Assembly: GCA_946413525.1 (NCBI GenBank)
Contig: CAMKKZ010000006.1
Coordinates: 1-64,000, forward strand
Direction: 5' to 3'
Origin: an uncultured Oribacterium sp.
GTDB taxonomy: Bacteria; Bacillota; Clostridia; Lachnospirales; Lachnospiraceae
DNA: 64,000 nt
Part shown: piece after piece, positions 61,364-64,000 of the stretch
Layout of the letters: the number at the start of each line of letters is the position of its first letter
How positions within the stretch are numbered: position 1 is the first letter of the stretch
The notes under the pieces: model-generated
Seen by the model: the letters and a program-made list of their open reading frames with translations, nothing else
The model's database searches: none
Told to the model about the DNA's origin: nothing
Translations under genes and position numbers: made by a program

Positions 61364-62497
61364 ATGGTCTACAGGGATTTTCAGGGAATGAAGCTGTCCG
61401 CGCTTGGTTTTGGAGCGATGCGCCTGCCGGTGATCGATGGGGATGACAGCAGGATCGATGAAGCGGCTACATTCCAAATGGTAGATACCGCGATGGATGC
61501 AGGCATTAATTATTACGATACAGCCTGGGGTTATCACGGAGAAAACTCGGAAACAGTCATGGGCAGGGCGCTGAAGCGTTATCCGCGGGAGAAGTTTTGC
61601 ATCGCTACCAAGTTCCCGGGCTACGATCCCTCAAACTGGAGTCACGTGGAAGAAATTTTTGAAAAGCAGCTCGAAAAGCTGCAGGTGGAGTACTTTGACT
61701 TCTATCTCTTCCATAATGTCTGCGAGATGAACATAGATGCTTATCTGGACGATGGGAAATACGGCATTTACAGCTACCTGATGGAGCAGAAGAAAAACGG
61801 AAGGATCAGGCACCTGGGCTTTTCCTGCCATGGCAGCATGGATGTGCTGAAGCGTTTTCTTGATGCCTACGGAAAGGACATGGAGTTCTGTCAGCTGCAG
61901 TTAAATTATCTTGACTGGACCTTCCAGAACGGCAAAGGGAAGGTGGCACTGCTTGATGAGTGGAAGATCCCGGTATGGGTCATGGAGCCGCTCCGCGGCG
62001 GGAAGCTGGCGGGCCTGAAGGAAGAGCATGAAGAAGAGCTGAAAAAGCTTCGTCCGGATGAGGAGATTCCGGCCTGGGCGTTCCGTTTCCTTCAGAGCAT
62101 CCCCTCCGTTACGATGATCCTCTCCGGCATGTCCAGCCAGGAGCAGCTTGAGAAGAATATAAAGACCTTTGAAATGGACAGGAAGCTGGATGACGGGGAG
62201 ATGAAAACGCTGCTTGGCATTGCCGACAGCATGCTCTCTGTGGGGACAGTGCCCTGTACCGCATGTCACTATTGCGTGAGTCATTGCCCGCAGGGGTTGG
62301 ATATCCCGCATCTCATTTCTCTTTATAATGAACATATTTATACGGGCGGCGGGTTTATTGCGCCCATGGCGCTTTCCGCGCTGCCGGAGGACAAAAAACC
62401 GCAGGCCTGTCTGCATTGCCGGAGCTGCGAGCAGGTATGTCCTCAGCAGATAAAGATTTCCGAAGTATTCACAGACTTCTCGGAAAAGCTTGGATAA
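61364..62497 (+). CDS. Aldo/keto reductase with C-terminal 4Fe-4S ferredoxin domain
   Basis: LGFGAMRLPVIDGDDSRIDE; CTACHYCVSHCPQGLDIP; CLHCRSCEQVCPQQIKI. Confidence 0.92.
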   Translation: MVYRDFQGMKLSALGFGAMRLPVIDGDDSRIDEAATFQMVDTAMDAGINYYDTAWGYHGENSETVMGRALKRYPREKFCIATKFPGYDPSNWSHVEEIFEKQLEKLQVEYFDFYLFHNVCEMNIDAYLDDGKYGIYSYLMEQKKNGRIRHLGFSCHGSMDVLKRFLDAYGKDMEFCQLQLNYLDWTFQNGKGKVALLDEWKIPVWVMEPLRGGKLAGLKEEHEEELKKLRPDEEIPAWAFRFLQSIPSVTMILSGMSSQEQLEKNIKTFEMDRKLDDGEMKTLLGIADSMLSVGTVPCTACHYCVSHCPQGLDIPHLISLYNEHIYTGGGFIAPMALSALPEDKKPQACLHCRSCEQVCPQQIKISEVFTDFSEKLG

Positions 62498-62532
62498 TGT
62501 AAGAACCGGCAAATTTTAACAGGGGAATTTTG

Positions 62533-64000
62533 ATGAATGCTAAAGAGGCGTTAAAGCAGTATTTTGGATATGATTCGTTTAAGGCCGGGCAGGAGGAGGT
62601 CGTGAATTCCGTCCTTTCGGGGCGGGACGTTCTGGCCGTCATGCCGACGGGCTCCGGCAAATCAATCTGTTATCAGGTCCCGGCCATGCTGATGGACGGG
62701 ATCACGCTTGTGATATCGCCTTTGATTTCCCTCATGCAGGATCAGGTAAAGGCTCTGAACGACGCGGGAATCCATGCGGGATATATCAATTCCTCCCTTA
62801 CGGAATCGCAGATCGCAAAGGTTTACTCCCTGACATTGGACGGAAGGTTCAAGATACTGTATGTTGCCCCGGAGCGTCTCGAAAGCCAGGGATTTCTGGA
62901 TTTTGCGAACAGGGCGTTGGTGTCCATGGTGGCGGTCGATGAGGCGCACTGCATCTCACAGTGGGGGCAGGACTTCAGGCCGAGCTATCTGAAGATTATT
63001 GGATTCATTAACAGTCTTCGGAAAAGGCCCGTTGTGAGCGCCTTTACCGCTACGGCAACGGAAGAAGTGAAGACGGACATTTCCTGCGTGTTAATGCTGC
63101 GGGATCCGGCGCTTGTCACGACGGGCTTTGACCGGGAAAATCTGTATTATGTTGTGGAAACGGTCAGGAAAAAGGATGCCTATGTGCTGGATTATGTACG
63201 GAAGCATCCCGATGACAGCGGGATCGTATATTGCGCGACAAGGAAAAATGTGGACGCCCTGTTTGAACAGCTCCGAGATGCGGGAATCCCCGTGGCCAGG
63301 TATCATGCCGGGATGAGCACGGAGGAAAGAAAGCAGAGCCAGAACGATTTTATTTATGACAGATCCCCGCTGATCATCGCGACCAACGCCTTCGGCATGG
63401 GCATTGACAAATCCAATGTCAGGTACGTCATTCATTATAACATGCCCCAGAGCATGGAAAATTATTATCAGGAAGCGGGCCGGGCGGGGCGGGACGGGGA
63501 ACCCTCCCAGTGTATCCTTTTGTTTTCCGCGCAGGATATCATGATCAACAAGTTCCTGCTTGAACGGAAGGATTTCACGGATATCCCGGAGGAGGATATA
63601 GAGCCGATCCGGCAGCGCGACGCGAAAAGGCTGCGGGTAATGGAGAACTATTGCCGTGCCGCGGGCTGCCTTCGGAATTACATACTGGAATATTTTGGGG
63701 AAAAGAGGAACGAGCCCTGCGGGAATTGCGGCAATTGTCAGCGAAAGTCCGTGGAAACCGACATGGCGGAGGAGGCCAGGAAGGTCTGCAACTGTGTTTA
63801 CGAGGCCAGGGGTAGGTACGGGCTGAACGTGATTCTGGGAACGCTTGTAGGAGCGAACAGGGCAAGATTGAGGGAGCTCGGCACGGTGAATTACAAGTCC
63901 TACGGGATTTTGAAAAATCGTTCGGAAGCAGAGCTAAGGCTCCTCATCAGCAGGATGATTGCGGAAGGCTATCTTCATCAGACGGAGGATCAGTATAGCG
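62533..64000 (+). CDS. recQ: RecQ ATP-dependent DNA helicase (3' end outside window)
   Basis: MPTGSGKSICYQVPAML, VDEAHCISQWGQDFRPSY, EAGRAGRDGEPSQCILLFS, CGNCGNC; open to window end, so absent from ORF list. Confidence 0.93.
   Translation, partial: MNAKEALKQYFGYDSFKAGQEEVVNSVLSGRDVLAVMPTGSGKSICYQVPAMLMDGITLVISPLISLMQDQVKALNDAGIHAGYINSSLTESQIAKVYSLTLDGRFKILYVAPERLESQGFLDFANRALVSMVAVDEAHCISQWGQDFRPSYLKIIGFINSLRKRPVVSAFTATATEEVKTDISCVLMLRDPALVTTGFDRENLYYVVETVRKKDAYVLDYVRKHPDDSGIVYCATRKNVDALFEQLRDAGIPVARYHAGMSTEERKQSQNDFIYDRSPLIIATNAFGMGIDKSNVRYVIHYNMPQSMENYYQEAGRAGRDGEPSQCILLFSAQDIMINKFLLERKDFTDIPEEDIEPIRQRDAKRLRVMENYCRAAGCLRNYILEYFGEKRNEPCGNCGNCQRKSVETDMAEEARKVCNCVYEARGRYGLNVILGTLVGANRARLRELGTVNYKSYGILKNRSEAELRLLISRMIAEGYLHQTEDQYS

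Overview
64-kb window from a low-to-mid-GC Firmicute; gene content and codon style look like a gut Clostridia/Lachnospiraceae genome (inference, no search run). Main blocks: Rpn-type nuclease; HTH / Hanks-type kinase / zinc-ribbon cluster (3.4-6.3 kb); surface-glycan cluster (GtrII, GT4, two GT2, flippase, polymerase/ligase; 6.5-15.5 kb); truncated rpoN and decayed DUF1703-type gene (15.5-16.7 kb); catabolic/transport block (cupin, ribose-type ABC, amidohydrolase, cyclase, ketopantoate-reductase-like, Opp-type ABC; 18.9-34.1 kb); AAA/PD-(D/E)XK protein; 1728-aa InlB-repeat surface protein; AraC regulator, GH2 beta-galactosidase and GPH symporter; a possible defence/DNA-processing island (Mod-like methyltransferase facing a TerB_N/C - BrxD-like ATPase - Lhr-like helicase operon; 48.5-56.2 kb); amidohydrolase, Ogg-like glycosylase, XRE regulator, AKR-ferredoxin fusion and a recQ running off the end. 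The least expected signal is a dispersed family of about 25 copies, each ~70 bp, of a two-hairpin element. It sits singly or in tandem just 5' of start codons, ends in a Shine-Dalgarno-like GAGGAG, and its distal stem shows compensatory and G-U changes between copies. I do not recognise it as a described class. A second repeat family of ~83 bp, a triplicated ATGA gene junction and a cluster of perfect palindromes are also reported. Everything is from reading the sequence; no searches or folding were run.
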